DNA of 64,000 nucleotides from Cerasicoccus arenae (GCF_014651635.1 NZ_BMXG01000002.1:62001-126000), one strand, 5' to 3'; shown: positions 33,588 to 42,912, counted from the first letter of the stretch. Program-made: numbers and translations. Notes: generated from the letters alone by a model not told the origin.

Positions 33588-35420
33588 ATGTCAAGCACCT
33601 CGTCTTCAAAGCCACTCATTAACGTGAAGGATTCCCTCACGGGCTGGAAGCGTGCGCTTTATTCCATGGGTGGAAAGCCATTGGAGGACTTCATCGGTAT
33701 ATCGGCGCTCAATGATATTTATCGTCGGGTGACTGAGGATCATTCGACAATCAACTTTTTCGAGCGTTCGTTAAGGTCGCTCAATGTCGCCTACGAAGTG
33801 AGTGAAGAAGACTTGGCCAAGGTGCCCAAGGACGGTCCGGTGCTGATTGTGAGTAATCACCCCTTTGGCATCGTGGATGGCGTGGTCTTTGGTGCTCTGG
33901 TGACTGGTTTGCGGGATGACGCTAAGCTGCTCGCCAATTATTTGCTGACCAAGATGCCCGAAATTCAGCCGTGGCTCATCGCGGTGGACCCATTTGGTGG
34001 CCCGGAAGCAGCCCGCAGCAATTTCGCAGCAATGAAGGAGACTATCCGCTTTTTGCGCGACGGTGGCTGTATTGGCACGTTTCCCTCGGGAACGGTGTCG
34101 CATTGGCATTGGAAAACCCGCCAGATCACCGATCCACCCTGGCTCGACAATACTGCACGCTTGGTGCAGAAGTCGCAGGCCACGGTGGTGCCAGTCTTCA
34201 TTGAAGGCCACAACAGCCTCGCTTATCAGATTGCTGGCATGATTAGCCCGATGCTTCGCACGGCCTCGTTGACTCGGGAAATGTCCAAGCAGGTCGACGG
34301 AGTTGTCCGCCTACGCATTGGTCAGCCTTTAGCCTATCGCCAATTGAAAGACTTTCCCACGAGTCAGGCGCTGACTGACTTTTTACGGGTGAAAACCTAT
34401 ATTTTGGCCAAACGAGAGGGGGATGAAAAACCCCGCCGCCGGTTCGCTTTTCCTCGTCTACCTAAGCGTGAGGTGCCGATGACGCCTGTGGCTGAATCAG
34501 CCCCCCCCGAAGTCTTAGCCAAAGAAATTGTCGGATTGCCCGAAGATCGTCTGTTGACGGAACATGGGGACTTTAAGGTCTATTGGGCGCACGCCTCTGA
34601 AATTCCTGAAGTGCTCGAAGAACTTGGCCGCTTGCGTGAGCGGACGTTCCGCGTAGTGGGGGAGGGCACAGGCGAATCGACGGACCTCGACCGCTTCGAT
34701 CTCTACTATCGCCACCTCTTTATGTGGGACGCTGGTGCCAACGCGATTGTCGGCTCCTACCGCATTGGGCTGACTGATGAAATCTTACTCACCAAAGGCC
34801 GCCAAGGGCTCTACACCGCCTCGCTATTCAAGTTTAAACCCGAGTTCTTCGAACGTCTCGGCCCCGCACTGGAGGTTGGTCGTTCGTTCATCGCTGTTGA
34901 CTACCAGAAAAAGCATGCCTCACTGTCGTTGATTTGGCGCGGAATCGGTCTGTTCGTGGTCCGCCACCCACAGTATCGCACGTTATTCGGTCCGGTTAGT
35001 ATTAGTCAGGAATACAACGCGGTCTCGAAGGACCTGATGGTGAAATTTCTCAAGAAGAATAAGCTCCACCATGAACTCGCAAGCCTCGTCAAGGCCAAGC
35101 ACCCCCCGCGGGGGGGCACCAAAATGGGGGCCAGCGAAAAAGAAGCCATGCTCGCTTCCGTGCGCAGCATTGACGACGTTTCAGCGTTGATCTCAGAGAT
35201 TGAGCAGGACCAAAAAGGCGTTCCTGTTCTTCTGCGCCACTATCTGAAGCTCAACGGTACCTTGCTTTCTTTTAACGTTGATGCGGACTTTGGGCACTGC
35301 CTCGACGGTCTAATCGTTGTCGACTTGACCAAGTCTGATCAGCGTTTGCTTAAGAACTACCTCACTCCGAAAGGACTCGAAAGCTTCCTAACCTACCACG
35401 AGGTGAAATACACCGGATAA
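33588..35420 (+). CDS. Two-domain acyltransferase, OlsF-like (PlsC domain plus GNAT N-acyltransferase)
   Basis: 610 residues from ATG 33588 (MSSTSSSKP); a longer frame to 33546 adds 14 residues. Residues about 80-260 are a lysophospholipid acyltransferase domain: SNHPFGIVDG is the NHx4D motif, and GTFPSGTVS is the F-P-x-G-T-x-S region. Residues about 335-540 are an OlsB-like N-acyltransferase domain (ELGRLRERTFRVVGEG, DLYYRHLFMWDAGANAIVGSYRIG, ALEVGRSFI). Fusions of this order are known as OlsF, which makes ornithine or glycine lipids in one protein. The amino acid acylated here is unknown. A C8 run at 34501-34508 lies in the Pro-rich linker. Confidence 0.82.
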   Translation: MSSTSSSKPLINVKDSLTGWKRALYSMGGKPLEDFIGISALNDIYRRVTEDHSTINFFERSLRSLNVAYEVSEEDLAKVPKDGPVLIVSNHPFGIVDGVVFGALVTGLRDDAKLLANYLLTKMPEIQPWLIAVDPFGGPEAARSNFAAMKETIRFLRDGGCIGTFPSGTVSHWHWKTRQITDPPWLDNTARLVQKSQATVVPVFIEGHNSLAYQIAGMISPMLRTASLTREMSKQVDGVVRLRIGQPLAYRQLKDFPTSQALTDFLRVKTYILAKREGDEKPRRRFAFPRLPKREVPMTPVAESAPPEVLAKEIVGLPEDRLLTEHGDFKVYWAHASEIPEVLEELGRLRERTFRVVGEGTGESTDLDRFDLYYRHLFMWDAGANAIVGSYRIGLTDEILLTKGRQGLYTASLFKFKPEFFERLGPALEVGRSFIAVDYQKKHASLSLIWRGIGLFVVRHPQYRTLFGPVSISQEYNAVSKDLMVKFLKKNKLHHELASLVKAKHPPRGGTKMGASEKEAMLASVRSIDDVSALISEIEQDQKGVPVLLRHYLKLNGTLLSFNVDADFGHCLDGLIVVDLTKSDQRLLKNYLTPKGLESFLTYHEVKYTG

Positions 35421-35423
35421 AGA

Positions 35424-35433
35424 GGGGGGGGGG
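35424..35433. repeat. G10 homopolymer tract
   Basis: Ten consecutive G, four bases after the stop of the OlsF-like gene, in the gap before the convergent TPR lipoprotein gene. Confidence 0.9.
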
Positions 35434-35501
35434 CAACTGTTGGCGATGCAAACGGTTTGGCGGTTTCTTGTTCCCGTCTTACTGATGCTATCTAGAATAA
35501 T

Positions 35502-37403
35502 CTAGTAGCGCGGCAGCTTTTCGAGTTTTTTCCTGATTTCGTCGGTCCGAGGGTGATTAGGGGCCATGGTGACGAACTCCTCATAGAGGAAGCGGGCATT
35601 GCGTGTATTGCCCATAATGACTTCGTAGGCGCGGCCAAGTGCCAGCGTGATGTCTGGGCTGTTCGGAAAACGTTCCTTAGCGCGGACAAGCTCACGCATG
35701 AGCGCTTCACGGCTCATCGTGCGTTGGATGGCGCGTAGATAGTTGAGGGTGAAGCGGACGTCATTGGGGCTGAGCCGTGTCGCCTCGGAAGCGTAGATTT
35801 CTGCCTCGCGGTATTGCCCGTTATTAAAATATGCGCGGGAAAGGTCGTAGGACAACTCGGCGTTATTACTCTCTGTGGCCAGAGCCTGTCGGTAAAAACG
35901 GATTGCCGTGACGTAATCCTCCGCCTCGTAAGCCAAGGTGGCGCGCTGGGCTGGGGTCATGTTGCGATCTGGAGGATCAATTTCAATAATTCCGATTGTC
36001 TCTGTAACCGTTTCTCCTGCTGCGCTGGTCGTTTCAGTGATTTCAGCGACGGTGAGTTCGCCGCCGTCTGTGGTTTCAATGGTTTCTGTTTCCGTGATGG
36101 CTACTTCGGTCATTTCAGCGGCTGTGTCGCTCAATGTAGTCTCTGTGATTTCGACATCCGTAGCGGTTAATGCGCCAGCATCGGTGGTGACAACGGGGGT
36201 GTGTGTTTGCAATTCGGCGGTAATGTCGACCATTGTTTCTGTTGGAAAGGCCTTGGCTAGCGCAGGGTCATTGGGATCAGTGAGGTTACCAAGCGTTGTG
36301 GCTGAGGCGATAGCACTCGTTGTCGTGCTGGTTGCGGTCGACGTAGAAGTTGCGGGTGTCGTTGTTGGCTTTGGTGTCGTTGCTGCTTGTTCGGTAGAAA
36401 GAGGGGGGGGGGGGACTGCGACGTTGCTGCTTGAAACCACCACTGGCATGTCGGCGCTGGCGGCGAGCAAATCTTCAGTTGAAAGCATATTACTGGCGTT
36501 CGTTGACACCTGTGGGGCGCTGCTGGTGGCTGTTGAGGCCCCGCTGACGGGGATGCTGGAGGGGGGAGGGGTGTCAACTGCTTGGGATAATGCGGCCTCT
36601 TGAAGGGCATTTTGTGCTGTGCGCCATTTAATCAATTCTGTGCGGGATGAGGCATAAGGGCCGGCTGCCAGTTCGCCCGGGAACTCTGATTCGATCTGGA
36701 TCATTAGTTCGTTGGCGCGGGGCCACTCGTGGGCACGCAGGGCAAGTTCAAACAGGCCAAGCTGTGCGGTGAGGCGGTCTGTGGGGGCACCACCGGGGCG
36801 CAGGGCCTGCATATACCATTTGGTGGCTTGGGCGGAGTTACCAACGGCGTGGTAGAGATGCCCGACCATGGCCGCTTCCTCGTGGGTGGGTGTCTGTCGG
36901 CTGCGACGGAAGGCCTCCAAATAGGCGTCCAGTGCCGCTTGGTTGCGTTTTAATTCATACTCTGCGCTGGCAAGCGCTTTCCAGGCAACGGCGTCATCTG
37001 GATTTGTTTTAAGATAAGTGCCGTAGGCGCTTGCTGCGGATTTGGGGTCGCCGTTTTCAAGATGAGACTGCGCCGCATAAAGCGCGAGGTCTGCGTTGGC
37101 GGGGTTCATTCGGTAGGCCTGATCAAAATAAATCGCGGCCATGGCGGGATCTGGCTGTTTAGCGTAGGCAAAGGCCATGGCTTCAATGACCAGTGGGTTG
37201 CCGGGGGCTTGCTTTTCAAGCTCCTCCAGGCGGGTGATGGCCAGATCGACCTGGTTCTCGTAAACCAGTTCATTGGCCGCGTCGAGGGCTTGTTGGATAG
37301 CGGCTTCATCCGGCATACGCTCTTTCCCACCGCATGCGGCTAGAAAAAGTGTTGCCAGCAAAACCAAAAGGCAGGCAAGCTGGGTGCTGTATTGCTGTTT
37401 CAT
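35502..37403 (-). CDS. TPR lipoprotein with Thr/Ala-rich central region
   Basis: 633 residues. Lipobox LAAC with Cys24. Residues about 30-270 hold TPRs (for example ALDAANELVYENQVDLAITRLEEL and FDQAYRMNPANADLAL), residues about 280-490 are low complexity (Thr, Ala, Ser, Val and a tract rich in EITET repeats), and residues about 500-633 hold further TPRs. Such proteins are scaffolds on the periplasmic side of a membrane; no specific partner can be named. A run of twelve C in the coding strand (36414-36403) encodes PPPP near residue 330 in the low-complexity region, a place where a slip would truncate the second TPR block. Confidence 0.78.
   Translation of the reverse strand: MKQQYSTQLACLLVLLATLFLAACGGKERMPDEAAIQQALDAANELVYENQVDLAITRLEELEKQAPGNPLVIEAMAFAYAKQPDPAMAAIYFDQAYRMNPANADLALYAAQSHLENGDPKSAASAYGTYLKTNPDDAVAWKALASAEYELKRNQAALDAYLEAFRRSRQTPTHEEAAMVGHLYHAVGNSAQATKWYMQALRPGGAPTDRLTAQLGLFELALRAHEWPRANELMIQIESEFPGELAAGPYASSRTELIKWRTAQNALQEAALSQAVDTPPPSSIPVSGASTATSSAPQVSTNASNMLSTEDLLAASADMPVVVSSSNVAVPPPPLSTEQAATTPKPTTTPATSTSTATSTTTSAIASATTLGNLTDPNDPALAKAFPTETMVDITAELQTHTPVVTTDAGALTATDVEITETTLSDTAAEMTEVAITETETIETTDGGELTVAEITETTSAAGETVTETIGIIEIDPPDRNMTPAQRATLAYEAEDYVTAIRFYRQALATESNNAELSYDLSRAYFNNGQYREAEIYASEATRLSPNDVRFTLNYLRAIQRTMSREALMRELVRAKERFPNSPDITLALGRAYEVIMGNTRNARFLYEEFVTMAPNHPRTDEIRKKLEKLPRY
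36403..36414. repeat. 12-base homopolymer tract inside the TPR lipoprotein gene
   Basis: Twelve G on the plus strand (twelve C in the coding strand), encoding VPPPPLS. The present length keeps the reading frame open on both sides, which argues that it is not a simple base-call error here. Confidence 0.9.
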
Positions 37404-37428
37404 TCAGAGGCAGTTATAACCTTCGGCT

Positions 37429-38505
37429 ATGCCGAAATTGAGTCAAGCGCTGATAATGTTGGGAATACGTCAATTTACGAAATTTATTGCAGTCATGCTA
37501 CTGGCCTCCCCTGTCTGGGGCCAGTCCTATCGCCCGACGACGGCGGAAAAGGATTATGTCTGGGAGTATCCCTTGAACGGCTTCACTGAGGTGGATTACG
37601 ATGCGGGGGTGGAATCGCTGATTTCTCATTGGGAATCTGTGTCCGGTAAAACCTTGAAGCCGGGGTCTAATGGCAGGGTTGGGATTAAGGTTTTTACCCA
37701 ATCAGGACCAGGTCTTATGACTCCATTGGCCTTGACTAAGGCCGTGATCGATTCTCTGGAAAAGCGCGGCTATTCGCGCTCTATGTTATTTATCATCGAC
37801 GGTAGTGAACAGCGACTGCGGGAGTGCGGCTACCTGCCCAGCCGTAAGGGGTTGGGCGACGAAACTTTCAACGACGTGCCGGTTTATTCGCTGGATACCA
37901 CCTCGGGAATTACCAACGATTTGTGGTTCTACGACAGTAATTTGCCATCGCGTGAGCGCATGGCCCGCGCGATTTCAGCTGGGCGGGGCTTTTCTTTTGA
38001 AGAAGATCCGAACGACCGCAAGAGCTACTTGGCCTCAACGCTTTTTCTGGACACTGATTTTTGGATCAATCTGCCAATGGCGTCCGATAACGAGGCGCTC
38101 GGGATTAGCGGTGCACTGGCCAACGCCACTCTTTGGAATGTGACCAACAACCAGCGCTTTTTCCTCAGCCCGGCGAATGCGCCCGTGGCTACAGCGGAAA
38201 TGGCCGCCATTCCTGAACTCAACGACAAATGGGTCTTCACGATCCTCTCGCTGGAGCGTTATCAGTTCCTCGGTGGGCCGCGTTTCAATGCTTTATATAC
38301 CGGCAGAGAGCAAAAACTTTGGCTCAGTGCTAATCCTGTCGCCTTGGACTACCTGATGTGGCGCAAGCTGATCAAGGGCCGCCGCGCCGCCAATTTCGAT
38401 GTGCCTAACGGCGAGCCACCACTCTTTGAATATGCATCAAAGCTGGGATTGGGGCCATATCGGCTCAATGAGCTGAAGCTGCGAAAGCTTGGGCCCATGA
38501 ATTAA
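37429..38505 (+). CDS. Secreted protein, DUF362-like at best
   Basis: 358 residues with a signal peptide ending VWG-QSYRP (cleavage near residue 31); an ATG at codon 10 is another possible start. The body contains GRVGIKVFTQSGPGLMTPLALTKAVIDSLEKRGYS and FIIDGSEQRLRECGYLP, an arrangement that faintly recalls DUF362 proteins (a strand-helix activating a secreted iron-sulfur or oxidase-like domain), but I do not recognise it firmly. Only one Cys is obvious in the central part (RECGY). It stands alone between the divergent TPR lipoprotein gene and serA. Function unknown. Confidence 0.65.
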   Translation: MPKLSQALIMLGIRQFTKFIAVMLLASPVWGQSYRPTTAEKDYVWEYPLNGFTEVDYDAGVESLISHWESVSGKTLKPGSNGRVGIKVFTQSGPGLMTPLALTKAVIDSLEKRGYSRSMLFIIDGSEQRLRECGYLPSRKGLGDETFNDVPVYSLDTTSGITNDLWFYDSNLPSRERMARAISAGRGFSFEEDPNDRKSYLASTLFLDTDFWINLPMASDNEALGISGALANATLWNVTNNQRFFLSPANAPVATAEMAAIPELNDKWVFTILSLERYQFLGGPRFNALYTGREQKLWLSANPVALDYLMWRKLIKGRRAANFDVPNGEPPLFEYASKLGLGPYRLNELKLRKLGPMN

Positions 38506-38648
38506 TTGCGTTGGGTTGGTGGGGTGCCTTGGCGAGTATGTCGCCTAATGGAGGTTATTAGTTTTTCCTCTCAATTTGACATTAGGAGAGATCGGATTTT
38601 CTACGGTTGCATTTCAGCGACGGCAGCGTTCAATCACCTGCTTCCATT

Positions 38649-40256
38649 ATGAAAATCCTGGTCGCCGATAAGATCTCGCCTACGGGCATCGAATATTTCA
38701 AGCAGCAACCCGGCTACGAGGTCGTCGTTGCATGGGAAGTCATTGCCGACTGGTCCGCATCCCCCGAACAGGTTATTTCCTTGATCGGTGATGTGGACGG
38801 CATTGCGGTGCGCTCTGAAACGACCGTTAGCGAGGAAGTCATCGCCGCCGCGCCGAAGCTCAAGGTTGTTGGCCGCGCCGGGGTCGGTGTGGACAATGTC
38901 AACATCCCTGCGGCCACTGAGCGCGGGGTGATCGTCATGAACACTCCCGGCGGCAACACCATTGCTACCGCAGAATTGACGTTCACGCATATGCTTTGCG
39001 GGAGCCGCCCAATTGCGCGCGCCGATGCGGAGATGAAAGCTGGCGGCTGGCCGCGCAAGACGCTCCCGAAGGGTGCGGAACTTTACCAAAAGGTACTCGG
39101 TGTTTGCGGTCTTGGCCGCATCGGTGCAGAAGTCGCCAAGCGTGCGCAAGGCTTTGGCATGACCGTGCTGGCCTACGATCCCTACTTGACTGAAAGCCGT
39201 GCGGAAACGCTGGGCCTGAAGAAGGTCGACCTCGACACTCTGGTCAAGCAGAGCGATTACATCACGGTTCACATGCCATTGACGCCTGAGACCAAATACA
39301 TGATCGACGAGGCCGCCATCGCCAAGATGAAGAAGGGGGTACGCCTCTTTAACTGCGCTCGCGGTGGAATTATCAAGGAATCTGCCCTGATCGAAGGTTT
39401 GCAGAGCGGTAAGGTCGCTGCGGCTGGCTTAGACGTTTACGAAGACGAGCCACTTGCCAAGGACTGCCCGTTTCGCTCGATGGACAATGTGGTTCTCACC
39501 CCGCACCTTGGTGCCTCGACTTCCGAAGCACAAGAAAGCGTGGGTATCGAAATCGCCGAACAGATGGTCGACGCGCTCAATGGCGGTATGGTCCGCAACG
39601 CGATTAACATGCCGTCGATCGACCCAAAGGATCTGGAAAAGCTCAAGCCTTACCTGAATCTCGGCGAAAAGCTCGGCAGCTTCATCCAACAGCTTTCCAA
39701 TGACGGGGTGGAGAAGATCAAGATCAGCTATTTTGGCAAGATTATCAACCTCGACACGACTCCGCTGTCCCGCGCGATCCAGCGTGGCTATCTCGCCCGC
39801 ATTTCGCCGAATGTCAATGACGTGAACGCTCCCAGCAAGCTGGAGCAGCTCGGCGTCGACGTAGAGACGACGAGGAGTAGCACGGACGCAAATTATACTG
39901 AGTTAATCGAGGTGCAGGCCATCGAAAGTAGCGGTAAGACGCGCACGGTTGCTGGCACATTGTTTGGCAAGTCGCAGAGCCCGCGCATCGTTTCGATCGA
40001 CGGCCACGGCGTGGAGGTCAACACCTCCGGTACGCTACTCGTCGTTAAAAACAAGGATGTTCCCGGCATGGTCGGCTACCTCGGTACCGTGCTCGGTAAG
40101 GACGGCGTGAATATCGCCAATCTGTCGCTGGCCCGCGATCAGGGCGAAGGTTTCGCCATTAGCGTGGTTGAGCTCGATAGCGCTCCTTCCGCCGCGACAC
40201 AGGCCGAAATCTCTGGCCATGAGCACATTGAGAAGTTTAAAGTGATCGAATTATAA
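38649..40256 (+). CDS. serA: D-3-phosphoglycerate dehydrogenase
   Basis: 535 residues from ATG 38649 (MKILVADKIS); an upstream frame adds 14 residues and is unlikely. GLGRIG at 154-159 is the NAD site, Arg238 (CARGGII), Glu265-267 (YEDEP) and His286 (LTPHLGAST) form the catalytic triad of the D-2-hydroxyacid dehydrogenase family. The C-terminal part after residue 320 has the ASB and ACT regulatory domains (VKNKDVPGMVGYLGTVLGKDGVNI). It starts serine synthesis by oxidising 3-phosphoglycerate and is normally inhibited by serine through the ACT domain. Confidence 0.95.
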   Translation: MKILVADKISPTGIEYFKQQPGYEVVVAWEVIADWSASPEQVISLIGDVDGIAVRSETTVSEEVIAAAPKLKVVGRAGVGVDNVNIPAATERGVIVMNTPGGNTIATAELTFTHMLCGSRPIARADAEMKAGGWPRKTLPKGAELYQKVLGVCGLGRIGAEVAKRAQGFGMTVLAYDPYLTESRAETLGLKKVDLDTLVKQSDYITVHMPLTPETKYMIDEAAIAKMKKGVRLFNCARGGIIKESALIEGLQSGKVAAAGLDVYEDEPLAKDCPFRSMDNVVLTPHLGASTSEAQESVGIEIAEQMVDALNGGMVRNAINMPSIDPKDLEKLKPYLNLGEKLGSFIQQLSNDGVEKIKISYFGKIINLDTTPLSRAIQRGYLARISPNVNDVNAPSKLEQLGVDVETTRSSTDANYTELIEVQAIESSGKTRTVAGTLFGKSQSPRIVSIDGHGVEVNTSGTLLVVKNKDVPGMVGYLGTVLGKDGVNIANLSLARDQGEGFAISVVELDSAPSAATQAEISGHEHIEKFKVIEL

Positions 40257-40339
40257 GTTCGATTGCTTGTCCGTTTGAAGGTTCGTGGGGTTTTTCTCAC
40301 GAGCCTTTGAGCGAGAGAAACTGACGAATAGATTACTTC

Positions 40340-40954
40340 ATGAACTTGTTCACTCTCATTGGCGTTATGCTGGTCGGGTATTTGCTCGGCGCGATCCCGT
40401 TTGCGGTGATTATTGCGCGTCGTCATGGAGTCGACATTCTGAAGGCTGGCAGCGGCAATCCCGGTGCCACCAACGTCAAGCGCGTGCTTGGCAAGACGGC
40501 AGGGAATGCCTGTTTTGCGTTGGATGTGCTCAAGGGCTTCATTGCCACGATTTTGCCTCGGCTTTTGATTGCAGATGAGTCCGCACTGGCCTTTGCCATT
40601 CTCGGGCTCGTTGGAGCCATTCTCGGGCACAGCTTCTCGGTTTTCATTGGTTTCAAGGGTGGTAAAGGTGTCGCCGTGACCATGGGCGGCCTGCTGGCGC
40701 TCGCGCCGCTGGTGCTGCTCTGTGGCCTGCTGATCTGGGTGGCGACATTTTACACTTCGCGCTACGTTTCCCTGGCTTCAATCGTCTTTGGCGTGAGCTT
40801 GCCGCTAATTGCCCTGATGACTGGTTCGCCGGGACTATTGATCGGTTTCTTGGTCCTGTTGGCCGCGTTGATTGTTTTGCGCCACCGGAGCAATATTCAG
40901 CGTCTCATCGCCGGAACCGAAAATCGTTTTTCCAAAAAAGACAAGCCGGAGTAG
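40340..40954 (+). CDS. plsY: Acyl-phosphate:glycerol-3-phosphate acyltransferase
   Basis: 204 residues. LGAIPFAVIIAR and DILKAGSGNPGATNVKRVLG near residues 30-50, HSFSVFIGFKGGKGVAVTMGG near 100-120 and the membrane helices between are the PlsY signatures. It acylates glycerol-3-phosphate with acyl-phosphate at the inner membrane, the first step of phospholipid synthesis. Same strand as serA, 80 bases after it. Confidence 0.93.
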   Translation: MNLFTLIGVMLVGYLLGAIPFAVIIARRHGVDILKAGSGNPGATNVKRVLGKTAGNACFALDVLKGFIATILPRLLIADESALAFAILGLVGAILGHSFSVFIGFKGGKGVAVTMGGLLALAPLVLLCGLLIWVATFYTSRYVSLASIVFGVSLPLIALMTGSPGLLIGFLVLLAALIVLRHRSNIQRLIAGTENRFSKKDKPE

Positions 40955-41080
40955 CTAACTGGTTCGATGAAGGGGAGGCTGTGTAAGCCGATATTACCTG
41001 AAATCAGGACGTTCTGAACTAAAAAAGCCTTTACACCGACCCGGAAATGCTGTGTTTTCCTCAGCTTTTCCACAATTCTT

Positions 41081-41278
41081 ATGTCACAGAAAACACGCAA
41101 AGCAATGGCCAAGCGGTTCAAAATTACCGGCACGGGCAAGGTGCGTCGCTTCAAAGCGAATCACCGGCACCTCCTGCGTAATAAGAGCCAAAAGCAAAAG
41201 CGCTCGATGCGTCAGAGTCACAGCCTAGGTGAGGGTCAATCCCGCCAGGTTCTCCGTGCTCTGCCACACTCGCACTAA
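41081..41278 (+). CDS. rpmI: Ribosomal protein L35
   Basis: 65 residues, basic, with KTRKAMAKRFKITGTGKV and HLLRNKSQKQKR, the L35 family pattern. It is followed after 94 bases by rplT. The infC and thrS genes that often precede it are not in the window, which is compatible with a reduced cluster. Confidence 0.95.
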   Translation: MSQKTRKAMAKRFKITGTGKVRRFKANHRHLLRNKSQKQKRSMRQSHSLGEGQSRQVLRALPHSH

Positions 41279-41372
41279 GCTTAGGCCTTAACCATACTGA
41301 TTAATCCGGGCGCGTTCGAGGTGAATTCATAGGCGACCTCGCCGCCCACGAAACGAAGGAACATACAACAAC

Positions 41373-41756
41373 ATGCCACGCGCAACCAATGCACCCGCTA
41401 CCCGGGCCCGCCGCAAGAACAAGCTAAAGCAGGCCAAGGGTTATTTCGGCAATAAATCGCGTCTCTATCGTTACGCGAAGGACGCCGTCTCGCGTTCCGG
41501 TAAGTTCGCTTACCGCGACCGTCGTAAGAAAAAGTCTGAGTTTCGTCAACTCTGGATCATCCGTATCAACGCTGCCTGCCGTCCTCTGGACATCTCTTAC
41601 AGCCGTTTGATGGAAGGTCTCAAGCAAGCCGAAATCGGTCTTGACCGTAAGGCAATTAGCGAAATGGCTATCCACGACGAAGCCGCGTTCCAGTCTTTGG
41701 TTGAAAAAGCCAAAAACGCACTGGTTGAAAAAGCAAAAGCTGCTAAAGCCGAGTAA
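41373..41756 (+). CDS. rplT: Ribosomal protein L20
   Basis: 127 residues. [33 protein letters not shown] is the N-terminal RNA-binding tail and [25 protein letters not shown] the globular part. Binds 23S rRNA early in assembly. A terminator-like hairpin follows before pheS. Confidence 0.96.
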   Translation: MPRATNAPATRARRKNKLKQAKGYFGNKSRLYRYAKDAVSRSGKFAYRDRRKKKSEFRQLWIIRINAACRPLDISYSRLMEGLKQAEIGLDRKAISEMAIHDEAAFQSLVEKAKNALVEKAKAAKAE

Positions 41757-41785
41757 CGCAACGTCCTGCTTGACGAATTCACGGA

Positions 41786-41811
41786 GGCGGCCCACGATGG
41801 CCGCCTTTTTT
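41786..41811 (+). terminator. Terminator/attenuator between rplT and pheS
   Basis: Stem of seven base pairs (GGCGGCC at 41786-41792 with GGCCGCC at 41799-41805), six-base loop, followed by six T. It lies 24 bases before the pheS ATG and may attenuate read-through from the L35/L20 genes. Confidence 0.85.
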
Positions 41812-41834
41812 ATTGCGCACAATTCGCATCCCTC

Positions 41835-42875
41835 ATGAAGGAACAACTCCAGGCAATTCTCACCGAAGTCGAAAACGCTATCCCGGGCATCGTTAAACGC
41901 TCGGATTTCGAGGCGTTTAAGGCGACCATTTCCGGCCCTAAGGGCAAGCTAACGGACATTCTCAAAGGCATGAAAAATGTGCCTAAGGAAGACCGTCCTG
42001 CCATGGGCAAGCTGATCAATGAGTATAAAACGCAGATCGAAGCGTTTTATACACAGGCCTTGGAAAACCTCGACGCGTTGGAGCTGGCGGCTCTCATCGG
42101 CCCGCCGATCGATCCATCGTTGCCCAGCCCGGACCCCGCGCCCGGCCTCCTGCACCCACTCACCCAGACTCGTCGTCGGATGGACGACGTGTTCCGCAAG
42201 ATCGGGTTCACCGTTGCCGAAGGCCCGGAGGTTGAAACGGAATGGTTCTGCTTCGATGCGCTTAATACGCCAGAAGACCACCCGGCACGTGACGAGCAAG
42301 ATACGCTGTTCATGCCGGAAGACGCCAAGATGGGCAATGTATCGAAACGCGGGGAAGAGCGCTATATTCTCCGCTCGCACACCTCTACGGTGCAGATCCG
42401 CACGATGCTCGCCGAGAAGCCGCCACTGCGGATTATTTCGCCCGGTCGTGTGTTCCGCCGCGACACCTCCGACGCTACGCATAGCGCAAATTTCCACCAA
42501 TGCGAAGGCCTTTACATCGACCGCGAGGTGACGATCAAGGACCTTAAGGCTGTGCTTGATTACTTTGTGGCAGAAATCTTTGGCAAGGGCTCCAAGGTCC
42601 GTTTGCGCCCGAGCTTTTTCCCGTTCACCGAGCCGTCATTCGAGCTGGATATGATGACGCCCAACCTTGGCAAACTCTCGAACCAATGGATCGAACTGGG
42701 CGGTTGCGGCATGGTTGACCCGAAGGTCTTCGACGCGGTCGGCATCAATTCAGGGAAATGGACGGGTTTTGCCTTCGGTATGGGCGTGGAACGCATTGCC
42801 ATGATTCTCCACGGCATTGACGATATCCGTCACTTCTACAACAACGACCTACGCTTCCTGCGGCAGTTCGCGTAA
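41835..42875 (+). CDS. pheS: Phenylalanine-tRNA ligase alpha subunit
   Basis: 346 residues. N-terminal coiled-coil (LTEVENAIPGIVKRSDFEAFK), then class II synthetase motifs: motif 1 near RRMDDVFRKIGFTVAEGPEVE, motif 2 with GRVFRRDTSDATHSANFHQCEGLYID, motif 3 at GMGVERIAMILHGIDDIRHF. Charges tRNA-Phe together with PheT. Unlike the usual arrangement, pheT does not follow directly. Confidence 0.96.
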   Translation: MKEQLQAILTEVENAIPGIVKRSDFEAFKATISGPKGKLTDILKGMKNVPKEDRPAMGKLINEYKTQIEAFYTQALENLDALELAALIGPPIDPSLPSPDPAPGLLHPLTQTRRRMDDVFRKIGFTVAEGPEVETEWFCFDALNTPEDHPARDEQDTLFMPEDAKMGNVSKRGEERYILRSHTSTVQIRTMLAEKPPLRIISPGRVFRRDTSDATHSANFHQCEGLYIDREVTIKDLKAVLDYFVAEIFGKGSKVRLRPSFFPFTEPSFELDMMTPNLGKLSNQWIELGGCGMVDPKVFDAVGINSGKWTGFAFGMGVERIAMILHGIDDIRHFYNNDLRFLRQFA

Positions 42876-42882
42876 AGGATTT

Positions 42883-42904
42883 TGAACAGAAGGAAGCAAA
42901 GATA
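42883..42904 (+). repeat. Left arm of inverted repeat flanking the GxxExxY remnant
   Basis: TGAACAGAAGGAAGCAAAGA..., an A/G-rich repeat. Its reverse complement recurs with few mismatches at 43129-43150, on the other side of the decayed gene. Repeats of this GAACAGAAGGAAGCAAAG type are, from memory, common near GxxExxY genes. Confidence 0.7.
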
Positions 42905-42912
42905 ACAAAGCC

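Noticed and set aside
35938-36603. Open frame of about 220 codons opposite the low-complexity part of the TPR lipoprotein
   Set aside because: It mirrors the Thr/Ala-rich repeats of the real gene and has no start context or domain of its own.
38576-38604. Promoter for serA with a perfect TTGACA at 38576
   Set aside because: The -10 at the correct spacing reads TTCTAC, a poor match, so the pair is not convincing.
40278-40308. Hairpin after serA (AAGGTTCGTG with CACGAGCCTT)
   Set aside because: Stem includes a wobble pair and a ten-base loop and is not followed by a T run on either strand.
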